In this document: piece by piece, positions 30,695-40,336 of the stretch
Position numbering within the stretch: position 1 is the first letter of the stretch
Layout of the letters: the number at the start of each line of letters is the position of its first letter
DNA from: Halomonas cerina
Lineage (GTDB): Bacteria > Pseudomonadota > Gammaproteobacteria > Pseudomonadales > Halomonadaceae
Direction of reading: 5' to 3'
Assembly (NCBI RefSeq): GCF_014192215.1
Contig: NZ_JACHXP010000010.1
Location: 83,168-147,167 of the forward strand
DNA: 64,000 nucleotides
The notes under the pieces: generated by a model
The model's input: only the letters and a program-made list of their open reading frames with translations
Told to the model about the DNA's origin: nothing
The model's database searches: none
Program-made: the position numbers and the translations under genes

Positions 30695-31501
30695 TCATCG
30701 ATCGACGTGTTCCGGCGCGGCATGCGGGTGGCCATGGTCATGCTCGTCGAGGGCAGCCAGCAGACCCGCTTCCTGACCGGCGATCGCCAGGCGCTTCATT
30801 TCGGCCACCGCCTCCTTGAGCCCGACGAACAGCGCCCGGGCGATGATCCCGTGACCGATATTGAGTTCATGCAGTCCCGGAATCGCGGCGATCGCCTCGA
30901 CATTGTGATAGTGCAAGCCATGACCGGCATTGACCGTCAGGCCAAGGTCGGCGGCCATCTCCACCGCCGCGGACAGGCGCGCATGTTCGAGGGCCGCCGC
31001 CTCCCCCCTCGCCTCGGCATAGGCCCCGGTGTGCAACTCGATGACCGGGGCACCGGCGGTCACGGCGGCCTCGATCTGCGCCGGTTCCGGGTCGATGAAC
31101 AGCGACACCTCGCAGCCCGCCACGGCCAGGCGGCGACAGGCCGCGACCACGGCATCGAGGCTGCCGACCACGTCGAGACCGCCTTCGGTGGTCAGCTCCT
31201 CGCGTTTCTCGGGCACCAGGCAGACATGGGCCGGCCGGATCTTTTCGGCGAAGGCGAGCATCTCCTCGGTCACCGCCATCTCGAGGTTCATGCGGGTCGT
31301 GAGCACCTCGTCCAGCAGCCGGACATCGCGCTCCTGGATATGCCGACGGTCCTCTCGCAGGTGCACGGTGATGCCATCGGCACCGGCCTCCTCGGCCAGC
31401 AGCGCCGCCTGAACCGGGTCCGGATAGCGGGTGCCGCGGGCCTGACGAAGGGTAGCAATATGATCGATGTTGACACCGAGCAGGATGCGCGGGGGATGCA
31501 T
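30695..31501 (-). CDS. pdxJ: pyridoxine 5'-phosphate synthase
   Basis: This enzyme condenses 1-deoxyxylulose-5-phosphate with 3-amino-2-oxopropyl phosphate in vitamin B6 synthesis. The 268-residue TIM barrel has [17 protein letters not shown] at the N-terminus, [26 protein letters not shown] and [12 protein letters not shown]. The tail [16 protein letters not shown] is unusually His-rich. AAGGAG precedes the ATG at 31501; the longer open frame upstream reads through the heptamer repeat and is not coding. It overlaps acpS by four bases. Confidence 0.96.
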   Translation of the reverse strand: MHPPRILLGVNIDHIATLRQARGTRYPDPVQAALLAEEAGADGITVHLREDRRHIQERDVRLLDEVLTTRMNLEMAVTEEMLAFAEKIRPAHVCLVPEKREELTTEGGLDVVGSLDAVVAACRRLAVAGCEVSLFIDPEPAQIEAAVTAGAPVIELHTGAYAEARGEAAALEHARLSAAVEMAADLGLTVNAGHGLHYHNVEAIAAIPGLHELNIGHGIIARALFVGLKEAVAEMKRLAIAGQEAGLLAALDEHDHGHPHAAPEHVDR

Positions 31502-31526
31502 GAGGCTCTCCTTGTAGACGGAATAC

Positions 31527-31572
31527 GGAAGATGGAAGATGGAAGATGGAAGATGGAAGATGGAAGATGGAA
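31527..31572. repeat. six tandem copies of GGAAGAT between recO and pdxJ
   Basis: Six perfect 7-base units run from 31527 to 31568, followed by a partial GGAA. They sit 26 bases ahead of the pdxJ start in its likely 5' leader. The unit length is not a multiple of three, but it is outside any supported reading frame, so copy-number change could alter spacing or leader structure. Confidence 0.95.
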
Positions 31573-31621
31573 ACAAGGATATTGGATTTTCTTCATTCTT
31601 CCAGGTGCGAAGCGCCGCTCT

Positions 31622-32323
31622 TCAAGCTTGGCGGGCACGGCGCCGCTCGGCCAGCTGGCGCATCATCTCCCGCGAGCGTAACGGCCGGCTGCCGAGCAGC
31701 GCCGCCAGGGCGGCTCGCGTCACGGCCTTGGCCGGCCCCGCGAGCCCGGGCGCTCCCCAGCCATCGGCGGCCAGCAGCCGCAGCGTGCGGCCGTCGATAC
31801 CGGGCCGGCCGGGAACGAACGCCCGCGACGCTGCCTCGAAGACATAGCGCTGCTGGGGGTCCAGGGCCTGGCCCGACGGACCGCAGAAGCGCGGCTCGGC
31901 GCCCAGGGCCTCGAGCAGCGCGAGTTCAAGGCGTCGTAACGCCAGGGCGCGCGCATCGGGACGCGGCAGGGCCTCGAGGGTCGCCGCGTAATAGGCGAAC
32001 ACCTCGTCCACCGGCAACTCCACCGGCAGCAGGCGTGCCAGCAACTCGTTGGCGTAGAGGCCACAGAGCAGCCCCTCACCGGCCAGCAGGGCCGTCGCAC
32101 CACGGCTCTCCATCAGCCGTAACCGCTTGAGTTCGCCCTCGCCCTGCCAGGTCAGGTAGAGCGGCGCGAACGGCTGCAACCGCGCTCGCGCTCGGCTGCC
32201 GGGTCGCTGAATGCCCTGGGCCACGGCCCTCACCCGGCCATGCTCGAGGGTCAGCAGCTCGACCAGGGCGCTGGTCTCGCGATAGGGGCGCTTGTGCAGC
32301 AGGAAGGCTGGCTGGGGTTGCAT
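31622..32323 (-). CDS. recO: DNA repair protein RecO
   Basis: RecO loads RecA onto SSB-coated single strands with RecR in the RecFOR pathway. The 233-residue protein starts with an OB-fold (PAFLLHKRPYRETSALVELL, RARLQPFAPLYLTWQGEGEL) and continues into the helical domain (ANELLARLLPVELPVDEVF, LRRLELALLEALG). It has the RecO C-terminal R-S-R-E-M-M-R motif. The four-cysteine zinc site of some RecO proteins is absent, as in other gammaproteobacteria. It lies 148 bases after era, with REP-like elements between. Confidence 0.93.
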   Translation of the reverse strand: MQPQPAFLLHKRPYRETSALVELLTLEHGRVRAVAQGIQRPGSRARARLQPFAPLYLTWQGEGELKRLRLMESRGATALLAGEGLLCGLYANELLARLLPVELPVDEVFAYYAATLEALPRPDARALALRRLELALLEALGAEPRFCGPSGQALDPQQRYVFEAASRAFVPGRPGIDGRTLRLLAADGWGAPGLAGPAKAVTRAALAALLGSRPLRSREMMRQLAERRRARQA

Positions 32324-32353
32324 GATCGATCCTTCGGCAAGCGGCCAAGCCAG

Positions 32354-32383
32354 GTAGGGTGGATAAGCGTTAGCGCATCCACC
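32354..32383. repeat. REP-like palindrome GGTGGAT...ATCCACC
   Basis: The stem GGTGGAT (32358-32364) and ATCCACC (32377-32383) enclose a 12-base loop. The sequence GTAGGGTGGATAAGCG is of the dispersed intergenic type found in many gammaproteobacteria. It is next to a second palindrome, as in paired REP units. Confidence 0.7.
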
Positions 32384-32409
32384 GATTCTGGCTCGTGGCG
32401 CATCAGAAA

Positions 32410-32448
32410 GCCGGATGCGCCCGCTGCGCGGGCTTATCCGGCCTACGG
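32410..32448. repeat. REP-like palindrome GCCGGATGCG...TTATCCGGCCTACGG
   Basis: A long palindrome with GCCGGAT and ATCCGGC arms and an inner CCCGC/GCGGG stem. The ending TTATCCGGCCTACGG strongly recalls the enterobacterial REP/BIME consensus. It lies between era and recO and may stabilize or separate their transcripts. Confidence 0.75.
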
Positions 32449-32471
32449 CTCGTCGCCTGGCGCTCGCCCGC

Positions 32472-33371
32472 TCAGTCCAGGTCGTAGCCGAGGCTCTTTA
32501 ACGCCCGCTCGTCGTCGGACCAGCCACGCTTGACCTTGACCCAGAGGTTAAGCATCACCTTGCTGCCCAGTGCCCGCTCCATGTCGAGTCGGGCCTCGCG
32601 GCCGATCTTCTTGATGCGCTCGCCGCTATCGCCGATGAGGATCTTCTTCTGCCCCGGGCGCTCGACCAGGATCAAGGCGCTGATATGCACCACACGTCCC
32701 TCATCCCGGAACTCTTCGATCTCCACCGTCATCTGATACGGCAGCTCGTCGCCGAGCTGGCGCATGACCTTCTCGCGCACCAGTTCGGCCGCCAGGAAGC
32801 GCTGGCTTTTGTCGGTGACCTGATCCTCGGGGAAATAGTGGATGCTCTCGGGCAGATATTTGGCCACCTCCGCCTCGAGTTCCGGCACGTTGGTACCCTG
32901 CTTGGCGGCGATCGGCACGATGGCGGCGAAATCGCGGCGTGCCCCGACGTCCTCCAGCCAGGGCAGCAGGCTTGCCTTGTCGGCCAGCCGGTCGACCTTG
33001 TTGACGGCCAGGATCACCGGCGCCTTGACGTGGGCGAGCCGTTCGAGGACGACCTGGTCCTCGGCGGTCCAGCGGGTCCGGTCGATGATGAAGACCACGC
33101 AGTCCACGTCACGCAGCGCCTGGGTGGCCGCCTGATTCATGAAGCGGTTGATGGCCTTGTTGCGATCCTTCTCGAGGAGATGGATACCGGGGGTATCGAC
33201 ATAGATGGCCTGGACGTCACCCTCGGTCTTGATGCCCAGCACCTGGTGACGGGTGGTCTGAGGGCGACGCGAGGTGATCGAGATCTTCTGGCCGAGGATG
33301 CGATTCATCAGCGTCGACTTGCCCACGTTGGGACGGCCGACGATGGCCACGAAGCCACAGGTGGTCGTCAT
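32472..33371 (-). CDS. era: GTPase Era
   Basis: This GTPase binds 16S rRNA and is needed for 30S maturation. The 299-residue protein has G1 GRPNVGKST, switch [10 protein letters not shown]4 NKVDRLAD, and a C-terminal KH domain with [20 protein letters not shown]. The start at 33371 shares four bases with the rnc stop, a conserved rnc-era coupling. The frame extends upstream within rnc and was not used. Confidence 0.97.
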   Translation of the reverse strand: MTTTCGFVAIVGRPNVGKSTLMNRILGQKISITSRRPQTTRHQVLGIKTEGDVQAIYVDTPGIHLLEKDRNKAINRFMNQAATQALRDVDCVVFIIDRTRWTAEDQVVLERLAHVKAPVILAVNKVDRLADKASLLPWLEDVGARRDFAAIVPIAAKQGTNVPELEAEVAKYLPESIHYFPEDQVTDKSQRFLAAELVREKVMRQLGDELPYQMTVEIEEFRDEGRVVHISALILVERPGQKKILIGDSGERIKKIGREARLDMERALGSKVMLNLWVKVKRGWSDDERALKSLGYDLD

Positions 33372-34069
33372 GGGCGACTCCCGGTACCGGACTTGACGGG
33401 TTCGAGCCGAGACAGGGCCTGTTCGGCGGCCTGCTGTTCGGCATGCCGACGACTGGACCCGATCCCCAGGGTATGCGCCTCCAGCATCTCCACGTGACAT
33501 TCGACGGTAAAAGTCTGGGCATGGGCTTCGCCTTCCACCGAGACCACCTCGTAGCGCGGCAGCGATACCTGGCGTGACTGCAGGAACTCCTGCAGACGGG
33601 TCTTGGGATCCTTCTGGGTGTCCTGCAAGTTGATCGCCTCCAGACGCGGCGCGAACCAGGCCAGCACCCGATGGCGGGCCACGTCCATGCCGGCATCCAG
33701 GTAGATGGCACCGATCACCGCCTCCACGGCATCGGCCAGGATCGACTCACGCCGATGGCCACCGCTCTTCATCTCACCGGACCCCAGCCGCAGGCAGGTG
33801 CCGAAGTCCATTTCCCGAGCCAGCTCGGCCAGCGTCTGGCCCTTGACCAGGCGGGCGCGCAGGCGCGAGAGCTGGCCCTCCCGGGCCTCGGGAAAGCGCT
33901 GGTAGAGCGCCTCGGCAATCACGAAGTTGACGATGGAGTCACCGAGGAACTCGAGACGTTCGTTGTTGCGACCGCCGTAGCTGCGGTGGGTCATGGCCAG
34001 CTCGAGCAGGGCGGCGTCACCGAAGAGGTGACCGATGCGTCGGCTGAAGAGGTCAAGGGAATTGCTCAC
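33368..34069 (-). CDS. rnc: ribonuclease III
   Basis: This enzyme cleaves double-stranded RNA, including rRNA precursors. The 233-residue protein shows the RNase III signature [15 protein letters not shown] with catalytic acids, a second acidic cluster at [19 protein letters not shown], and a C-terminal double-stranded-RNA-binding domain ([32 protein letters not shown]). It lies between lepB (39-base gap) and era in the classical lepA-lepB-rnc-era operon. Confidence 0.97.
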   Translation of the reverse strand: MSNSLDLFSRRIGHLFGDAALLELAMTHRSYGGRNNERLEFLGDSIVNFVIAEALYQRFPEAREGQLSRLRARLVKGQTLAELAREMDFGTCLRLGSGEMKSGGHRRESILADAVEAVIGAIYLDAGMDVARHRVLAWFAPRLEAINLQDTQKDPKTRLQEFLQSRQVSLPRYEVVSVEGEAHAQTFTVECHVEMLEAHTLGIGSSRRHAEQQAAEQALSRLEPVKSGTGSRP

Positions 34070-34108
34070 GAAGCTCCTGCTTTATTCTGACTGGGGTAGC
34101 GCGGGCAC

Positions 34109-34915
34109 TCACTGGATACCACGCACGCTGGTGAAGCTGGGTAGCCCGCCGTCCCAGTGCATCCACACGGCGAAGGCCTTGCCGACGATGTTGTCCTCCG
34201 GCACGAAGCCCCAGTAGCGACTGTCGTTGGAGTGATCCCGGTTATCGCCCATGGTGAAGTAATGCCCCTCGGGAACGATGATTTCCCGGACTTGGGGGCC
34301 TGCATCCCGAGGATTATTGTAGATTCGGTGCGCCACCTCGCCCAGCTGCTCCTCCAGCAGCAACTCACCGGGGGCCTTCGGCGGTCCCACCTCGAGCAGG
34401 CGCTTGGGCACCGGCTCGCCGTTGACGAAGAGCTGCTTGTCCGCGTAGCGGATGCGATCACCGGGCAACCCCACGACCCGCTTGATGAAATTGACCGACG
34501 GCTCATCGGGGAAACGGAAGACCATGACGTCGCCCCGTTCGGGCTCCCCGAGATCGACGATCTTGGTATTGGCCACCGGCAGGCGCAGCCCGTAGGCAAA
34601 CTTGTTGACCAGGATGAAATCCCCCACCTCCAGGGTCGGACGCATCGAGCCGGAGGGAATCTGGAAGGGTTCGACCAGGAAGCTCCTCAACAGCAGCACC
34701 GCCAGCAGCACCGGGAAGAACGACCGGGCATAGTCCACCGGCCACGGCTCCTTGAGCGCCTTTTCCCGGGCCTCGGGCGCCAGACCCTCGGTCGTACCGG
34801 CCTCGGTGCTCGCCACCAGCCGCTGCCGACGGGCCGGGCGCCACCAGACCAGCTCAAGCAGCCAGACCACCCCGGTGACGGCCACCGCCAGTACCAGCAA
34901 AAGAGAAAAATCCAT
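34109..34915 (-). CDS. lepB: signal peptidase I
   Basis: This inner-membrane serine protease removes signal peptides. The 268 residues begin with a transmembrane helix (LLVLAVAVTGVVWLLELVWW) and have a second near 70-90 (FFPVLLAVLLLRSFLV). The catalytic Ser lies in PSGSMRPTLEVGDF and the general-base Lys in FIKRVVGLPGDRI. The conserved box E is GDNRDHSNDSRYWG. It is 12 bases downstream of lepA. Confidence 0.97.
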   Translation of the reverse strand: MDFSLLLVLAVAVTGVVWLLELVWWRPARRQRLVASTEAGTTEGLAPEAREKALKEPWPVDYARSFFPVLLAVLLLRSFLVEPFQIPSGSMRPTLEVGDFILVNKFAYGLRLPVANTKIVDLGEPERGDVMVFRFPDEPSVNFIKRVVGLPGDRIRYADKQLFVNGEPVPKRLLEVGPPKAPGELLLEEQLGEVAHRIYNNPRDAGPQVREIIVPEGHYFTMGDNRDHSNDSRYWGFVPEDNIVGKAFAVWMHWDGGLPSFTSVRGIQ

Positions 34916-34927
34916 GTCGTCGCCTTC

Positions 34928-36745
34928 CTAGTCGTTCACCTTGAGCACGGCGAGAAAGGCGTCCTGGGGAATCTCCACCCGCCCGACCTGCTTCATGCGT
35001 TTCTTGCCTGCCTTCTGTTTCTCGAGCAGCTTCTTCTTGCGAGTGATGTCGCCGCCATAGCACTTGGCGGTGACGTTCTTGCGCAACGCCTTGACGGTGG
35101 AACGCGCCACCACCTGGCCACCGATGGCGGCCTGGATGGCGACATCGAACATCTGCCGCGGGATCAGCTCCTTCATCTTCTCGACCAGCACCCGCCCGCG
35201 GGCGTGGGCATGGTCGCGATGGATGATCACTGCCAGGGCATCCACCCGGTCGCCGTTAATCAGCACGTCCAAACGCACCAGCCGGGCGGCCTCGAAGCGC
35301 TCGAAGTTATACTCCAGCGAGGCGTACCCCTTGGAGATCGACTTGAGCCGGTCGAAGAAGTCCATTACCACTTCGGACATGGGCAGCTCATAGGTGAGCT
35401 GGATCTGGCTGCCCAGGAATTGCATGTCGAGCTGGGTGCCACGACGGCTCTCGCACTCGGTGATGACGTTGCCGACGAACTCCTGGGGCACCAGGATGCT
35501 GGCCCGCACGATGGGCTCGCGCATCTCGTCCACGTCGGCCATGTCCGGCAGCTTGGAGGGATTGGCCACATAGCGTGTCTCGCCGTTGTTCATGGCCAGC
35601 TCGTAGATCACCGTCGGCGCGGTGGTCAGCAGGTCCAGGTCATACTCGCGCTCGAGACGCTCCTGGATGATCTCCATGTGCAGGGTACCGAGGAAGCCGA
35701 CCCGGAACCCGAAGCCCAAGGCGTCGGAGTTCTCCGGCTCATATTCCAGCGACGCATCGTTGAGCGCCAGCTTCTCGAGGGCATCCCGGAAGTCCTCGTA
35801 GTCGTCGGCACTGACCGGGAACATGCCGGCATAGACCTGCGGCTTGACCTTCTGGAAACCGGGCAGGCGCGGCACATCGGGTGTCTTGGCATGGGTGATG
35901 GTATCCCCCACCGGCGCGCCGTGGATGTCCTTGATGCCGGCCACCACGAAGCCCACCTCACCGGCCCGCAGGATGTCGGTCTCGCGACGCAGCGGCGTGA
36001 AGATGCCCACCTCGTTGGCCTGCCAGTCGCGTCCGGTGGACTTGATGCGGATCTTCTCGCCCTTTTTCAGGGTACCGTCGAAGATCCGCACCAGCGACAC
36101 TACGCCCAGGTAGTTATCGAACCAGGAGTCGATGATCAACGCCTGCAGCGGCGCCTCTGGATCGCCCTTGGGCGGTGGAATATCACGCACCAAACGCTCG
36201 AGCAGCGCGTCGATGCCCATGCCGCTCTTGGCCGACACCTGGCAGGCGTCGGTGGCATCCAGGCCGATGATCTCCTCGATCTCGTGACTCACCTTGTCGG
36301 GATCGGCCTGAGGCAGGTCCATCTTGTTGAGCACCGGCAATACCTCGAGCCCCTGCTCGATGGCCGTGTAGCAGTTGGCCACCGACTGGGCCTCGACGCC
36401 CTGGCCGGCATCCACCACCAGCAGCGCCCCCTCGCAGGCGTAGAGCGAGCGGGAGACCTCGTAGGAAAAATCGACGTGGCCCGGGGTATCGATGAAGTTC
36501 AGCTGATAGGTGTTGCCATCCTCCGCATGGTAGTCCAGCGTCACCGACTGGGCCTTGATGGTGATGCCGCGCTCACGCTCCAGGTCCATGGAGTCGAGGA
36601 CCTGTTCCTTGAGTTCGCGCTCGGTGAGGCCGCCACAGGTCTGGATCAGGCGGTCGGCCAGGGTCGACTTACCGTGATCGATGTGGGCAATGATAGAAAA
36701 ATTGCGTATTCCGCTGATTTCTTTGCGATTTTCTTTACTACTCAT
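34928..36745 (-). CDS. lepA: elongation factor 4 (LepA)
   Basis: This translation GTPase promotes back-translocation or aids initiation and ribosome assembly. The 605-residue protein has G1 [16 protein letters not shown]3 DTPGHVDF and G4 [11 protein letters not shown], followed by domain II and EF-G-like domains and the LepA-specific C-terminal domain ending VLKVND with [20 protein letters not shown]. The start at 36745 gives the canonical N-terminus; 28 extra upstream codons in frame are not family-like. The ribosome site is weak (GGAT). Confidence 0.97.
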   Translation of the reverse strand: MSSKENRKEISGIRNFSIIAHIDHGKSTLADRLIQTCGGLTERELKEQVLDSMDLERERGITIKAQSVTLDYHAEDGNTYQLNFIDTPGHVDFSYEVSRSLYACEGALLVVDAGQGVEAQSVANCYTAIEQGLEVLPVLNKMDLPQADPDKVSHEIEEIIGLDATDACQVSAKSGMGIDALLERLVRDIPPPKGDPEAPLQALIIDSWFDNYLGVVSLVRIFDGTLKKGEKIRIKSTGRDWQANEVGIFTPLRRETDILRAGEVGFVVAGIKDIHGAPVGDTITHAKTPDVPRLPGFQKVKPQVYAGMFPVSADDYEDFRDALEKLALNDASLEYEPENSDALGFGFRVGFLGTLHMEIIQERLEREYDLDLLTTAPTVIYELAMNNGETRYVANPSKLPDMADVDEMREPIVRASILVPQEFVGNVITECESRRGTQLDMQFLGSQIQLTYELPMSEVVMDFFDRLKSISKGYASLEYNFERFEAARLVRLDVLINGDRVDALAVIIHRDHAHARGRVLVEKMKELIPRQMFDVAIQAAIGGQVVARSTVKALRKNVTAKCYGGDITRKKKLLEKQKAGKKRMKQVGRVEIPQDAFLAVLKVND

Positions 36746-36857
36746 GCAATGGAATCCGGTTCGAGACCGCGCCCTGAAGGACATGCCGTCGATGGCCAGG
36801 GGTCGGCGCGTCGTGTGAGATGGCGGCATTGTAGCGAGATGCGCCGGTCAGATACAG

Positions 36858-36885
36858 CGACCCGACGGCCGGGGCCGTCGGGTCG
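36858..36885 (-). terminator. strong hairpin downstream of mucD
   Basis: A 13-bp stem CGACCCGACGGCC/GGCCGTCGGGTCG with a two-base centre lies 30 bases after the mucD stop, separating the rpoE-mucD transcript from lepA. There is no clear U-tract. Confidence 0.6.
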
Positions 36886-36914
36886 CGGGTCTGGCGGCAA
36901 GAAAATGACGCCAC

Positions 36915-38324
36915 TCAGTCGTCGGAGAGCCGCATCGCCACAAACAGGGACCGACCCTCGCGATAGAGCCGCACCGGCACGGCCCGATCTTCCGGCAGGG
37001 TGCCGACCAGCTCGGTTAGCTGCTCGGGGCTTTCCACCGCACGATGGTCGATGCTGACCAGTACATCACCGGCGCGGATGCCTGCCGCGGCCGCCGCCCC
37101 ATTGGGGTCGATCTGGACCACCCGCACCCCGGCCTCGATCCCCAGTTGCCGACGCTCGCCCTCCTGCAGGGGCTGCACCGCGATGCCCAGTCGAGTCGGG
37201 TTTTCGTCCTGGTCGCTGTCCCGGCCCGGTGCCTCGGGCCAGTCTCCCAGCGTGACGGAGAGTTCGCGACGCTCGCCATCCCGCAGCAGGGTCAGCTCCA
37301 CCTCATTGCCAGGCGCCACCTGGCCGATCAGCCGCGGCAGCGTGCTGGACTGCGCCACTTCACGGCCATTGACCTCGAGGATGATATCCCCGGCTTCCAG
37401 ACCGCCTTGGGCCGCTGGCCCGTCGGGATCCAGATCGGCGATCAGGGCCCCCTTGGGGCTGTCCATGCCGAAGGATTCGGCCAGGTCACGGGAGACCGGC
37501 TGGATCATCACGCCCAGCCACCCGCGACTGACGCTGCCCTCGTTGCGCAGTTGATCGGCCACGTCCATGGCCACATTGATCGGGATCGCGAAGGAGAGTC
37601 CCATGTAGCCGCCGCTGCGGGTCAGGATCTGGGAGTTGACACCGATCACCTCGCCCTCGAGGTTGAACAGGGGGCCGCCGGAATTGCCCGGATTGATGGC
37701 CACATCGGTCTGGATGAACGGCACATAGGCGTCCCGCGGCAGGGTGCGATCGATGGCGCTGATGATGCCGGCGGTCACCGAGTAATCGAAGCCGAAGGGC
37801 GAGCCGATGGCGGCCACCCACTGTCCCACCTTGAGCCCGTCGGAGTCACCGAGAGCCAGGGTAGGCAGGTTGACGGCATCGACCTTGAGCACGGCGACAT
37901 CGGTCTTGGCATCGACCCCCACCAGCTCGGCCTGGAGCTCACGGCGGTCATTGAGCCGCACCACGATCTCGTCGGCCCCATCGACCACATGGGCATTGGT
38001 CATGATGTAGCCGTCCTCGTCGATGACGAAGCCGGACCCTAGTGACTGGCGTTCCTCGCTGCGTCCCGGACCACTCCCCGGCGGTATGGGGAAACGATCG
38101 CCGAAGAAATGACGGAAGATCTCGGGGACCTCCTGCCCACCGAAGTTGTGGAAGGGCGAGCGACCTTCCACCAGGCGAGTGGTGGAGATATTCACGACGC
38201 CCGGCGCCGCCTCTTCGACCAGTTCGGTGAAATCGGGCAGCTCGCGGGCCATGGCGGCCTGGCTGATCACCAGGGTCATGGCCAGCAGCATCCACAAGCC
38301 AAGATATCGCGTCATGCGCTTCAT
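36915..38324 (-). CDS. mucD: periplasmic serine protease MucD (DegP-like)
   Basis: This HtrA-family protease/chaperone degrades misfolded envelope proteins. The 469 residues start with a signal peptide (MLLAMTLVISQAAMA). The catalytic triad is visible: His in TNAHVVDG, Asp in KTDVAVLKV, Ser in NPGNSGGPLF. Two PDZ domains follow (SRGWLGVMIQPVSRDLAESF; GVRVVQIDPNGAAAAAGIRA). AGGAG precedes the ATG. It closes the rpoE-rseA-rseB-mucD envelope-stress cluster as in Pseudomonas. Confidence 0.95.
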   Translation of the reverse strand: MKRMTRYLGLWMLLAMTLVISQAAMARELPDFTELVEEAAPGVVNISTTRLVEGRSPFHNFGGQEVPEIFRHFFGDRFPIPPGSGPGRSEERQSLGSGFVIDEDGYIMTNAHVVDGADEIVVRLNDRRELQAELVGVDAKTDVAVLKVDAVNLPTLALGDSDGLKVGQWVAAIGSPFGFDYSVTAGIISAIDRTLPRDAYVPFIQTDVAINPGNSGGPLFNLEGEVIGVNSQILTRSGGYMGLSFAIPINVAMDVADQLRNEGSVSRGWLGVMIQPVSRDLAESFGMDSPKGALIADLDPDGPAAQGGLEAGDIILEVNGREVAQSSTLPRLIGQVAPGNEVELTLLRDGERRELSVTLGDWPEAPGRDSDQDENPTRLGIAVQPLQEGERRQLGIEAGVRVVQIDPNGAAAAAGIRAGDVLVSIDHRAVESPEQLTELVGTLPEDRAVPVRLYREGRSLFVAMRLSDD

Positions 38325-38422
38325 GAAGTCTCCTGCGAACAAGCATGTAGTTGGGTTGGCACCTTCTCTTACCACGCACGAATCAAAAGGTTCAGGCGCT
38401 ACCGTCATCCAGCGCCACTCGC

Positions 38423-39445
38423 TCAGAAGTCATCACCCTGACTGGCCGACGCGGGGGGTGCATTCGCCGACGAGGATGCCTGCCCCTGCCATACCACACT
38501 ATCGGCGACACGCAGCAGCACCCTGGGCGGCAGCTCGCCCATCACCACGACCTGCATGGGCTGCCCCCCGAGCTCCCGGTGGCGGACGGCGGCATGCGAG
38601 ACGCCCAGCCGGTGCATGCCGGGAATCAGCAGGTCCTGATCCTCCAGGGGCTCGATGAACAGGCTAAGCGTAGAGAGCCCATCGCTGTACACACGGTGGC
38701 CGACGTTGCGATGACGCGCACTGCGGGTCTCCACCGGCTGACCGATGAAGCCTTCCGGTAACCAGCCGGGCGACCAGGGGCCATCGGGCGGTGGCCGCCC
38801 TCGATCCAGGTTGACTTCGCCATCGTGCAGGCGTGGTGTACCCAGTTCCGTGATCTGAAAGGTCTCGACCACCCGGCCCTGCTCGTCGATGAGCATCTGT
38901 TTCAGCGGCAGGGCAGTGGCGGTGTCGAGCCAGAAGCGATGGCCGTAGCGGAGCCCGTCGAGCGGCTCGATATCGAGACGCAGGGCATGGCGATTGGCGA
39001 TGCGCTCCTCGCCTACTCGTTGCAGCCGGTAGAGCCCTTCGAGGTGATCGACGATACCCTCCGGCGAGGCCGGCATGGCCTGGCCGGAGGGCGACCAGCC
39101 CATGCGCCCGACCCGCCCGCGCCGCTCGAAGACCACCGCCGGCCCGTCCAGGAAGCGGGCCACTTCACGCTCGACCCCCTGGTGAATGTCATGGGAAAGC
39201 GCCAGGCTTCTGACGCCATCGGCACCGATGCGCACGGCACGTGCCTGGTAGATATAGCAGTGGCTGGCCCACAGGCTGCGCTGGAACCATTCATCGGCGC
39301 TGGAGGGCGTCCCCTGGTCGGCCAGGGTGCGACAGTCGAACTGCTCGGGAGCCGCCTGGAGTCGGGACGGCAGCAGAGCCGCCATCACCAACCAGGTGCC
39401 GACCAGCGAGGCCGCGAGACCGCGGCCCGCTCCCCCCCGACGCAT
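38423..39445 (-). CDS. rseB: sigma-E regulatory protein RseB/MucB
   Basis: This periplasmic protein binds RseA and protects it from proteolysis until lipopolysaccharide or lipid signals displace it. The 340-residue protein has a signal peptide (LVGTWLVMAALLPSRLQA) and the MucB/RseB large domain (LEGLYRLQRVGEERIANRHA, DGLRYGHRFWLDTATALPLKQ) plus the small C-terminal domain (WLPEGF, VYSDGLSTLSLFIE). Its start shares one base with the rseA stop. Confidence 0.93.
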   Translation of the reverse strand: MRRGGAGRGLAASLVGTWLVMAALLPSRLQAAPEQFDCRTLADQGTPSSADEWFQRSLWASHCYIYQARAVRIGADGVRSLALSHDIHQGVEREVARFLDGPAVVFERRGRVGRMGWSPSGQAMPASPEGIVDHLEGLYRLQRVGEERIANRHALRLDIEPLDGLRYGHRFWLDTATALPLKQMLIDEQGRVVETFQITELGTPRLHDGEVNLDRGRPPPDGPWSPGWLPEGFIGQPVETRSARHRNVGHRVYSDGLSTLSLFIEPLEDQDLLIPGMHRLGVSHAAVRHRELGGQPMQVVVMGELPPRVLLRVADSVVWQGQASSSANAPPASASQGDDF

Positions 39446-40146
39446 CAGGGCTGCCCCAGCGTCTCGTTGCCGGAGGCACGCAGCAGCGGCATCCAGACGT
39501 CGCCACCGGCATAGGCTGCTCCCTCGGCATGACGATCGAGGTAGGACTGCAGCAGCAGGGCCTGCTGCTGGTCACTGCGCAGCGACTGGCGCGGCATGGG
39601 AGCCGAAAAAAGCGGAGAGGACTCGGCGCCCACGGTCATCAGTCCCCGGCCACCGGCGCTGCCCTGGAACATCGGCAGGTCCGTGAGCGACGGTGCCCGG
39701 ACACTAGCCGGGCTAGCATCGACCTGGCTCGCACCGGCGATGTCCCCACCCGTGGAGCCAGTGGATACAGGCGCGGCCAACTGGGCACCATCGGCCTCCG
39801 GCTGACCGCTCTGGTAGAACTGGACGCCGGTGATCACCATCAGCGAGACGGCGGCCGCGATGCCGGCACTGCGGGCGAAGGGCAGGGAACGGCGGGCGAC
39901 ATCGGACGCCGGCGAGGCCGCCGGTGTCGGCTCGTCCTGGAGCCGGGCCAGGATACCGGCCGATAGGTCGGTGGTGACATCGACCTCGGTATCGCGATGC
40001 ATCAGGCTTCTCATCAGGTGGTAACGGCGCCAGGCATCGGCAGCATCGGGCTTGTTCTCCAAGGCCTTGAGGGCCCGCCTCAGCTCGAGTTCATCGCCCT
40101 CGTTGTCCATTAGCGCAGAAAGCGATTCCCGTGCGTTCTGACTCAT
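39445..40146 (-). CDS. rseA: anti-sigma-E factor RseA/MucA
   Basis: This inner-membrane protein sequesters RpoE until regulated proteolysis releases it. The 233-residue protein has the cytoplasmic RseA N-terminal domain (RESLSALMDNEGDELELRRA, AWRRYHLMRSLMHRD), a single transmembrane helix at about 93-109 (SAGIAAAVSLMVITGVQF) and a periplasmic domain. A notable 190-base gap separates it from rpoE. Confidence 0.93.
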   Translation of the reverse strand: MSQNARESLSALMDNEGDELELRRALKALENKPDAADAWRRYHLMRSLMHRDTEVDVTTDLSAGILARLQDEPTPAASPASDVARRSLPFARSAGIAAAVSLMVITGVQFYQSGQPEADGAQLAAPVSTGSTGGDIAGASQVDASPASVRAPSLTDLPMFQGSAGGRGLMTVGAESSPLFSAPMPRQSLRSDQQQALLLQSYLDRHAEGAAYAGGDVWMPLLRASGNETLGQP

Positions 40147-40336
40147 TCTTGCACCCTCTCACTCGACAGGGCGATCGGGCCCTGCGTTCTCTGGAAAGCC
40201 TGATTGTTCCGGCCACGAGGCAGCGTGCCTCGGCCGCCCAAAGCGATCTCGCCTACCGGCAGCGAGTCGGTCACCGCATATGACGCCTCGGATGCCAGAC
40301 AGTTCAGCAAATCGACAAAAACAGCGGAAGTGTGCC
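40147..40336 (-). other. 190-base untranslated gap between rpoE and rseA
   Basis: In many relatives rpoE and rseA are nearly contiguous. Here 190 bases intervene. A 65-codon minus-strand frame spans the gap exactly (40143-40340), but its composition is not protein-like and it overlaps both neighbours, so I do not call it. The gap may hold an mRNA structure affecting sigma/anti-sigma stoichiometry. Confidence 0.4.

Noticed and set aside
31527..31572. Heptamer array considered as a CRISPR
   Set aside because: Units are 7 bases and contiguous with no spacers; no cas genes are nearby.
34157..37057. 966-codon frame antisense to lepB, lepA and the mucD end
   Set aside because: Long antisense frames are expected in GC-rich DNA; lepB and lepA on the other strand have full conserved motifs.
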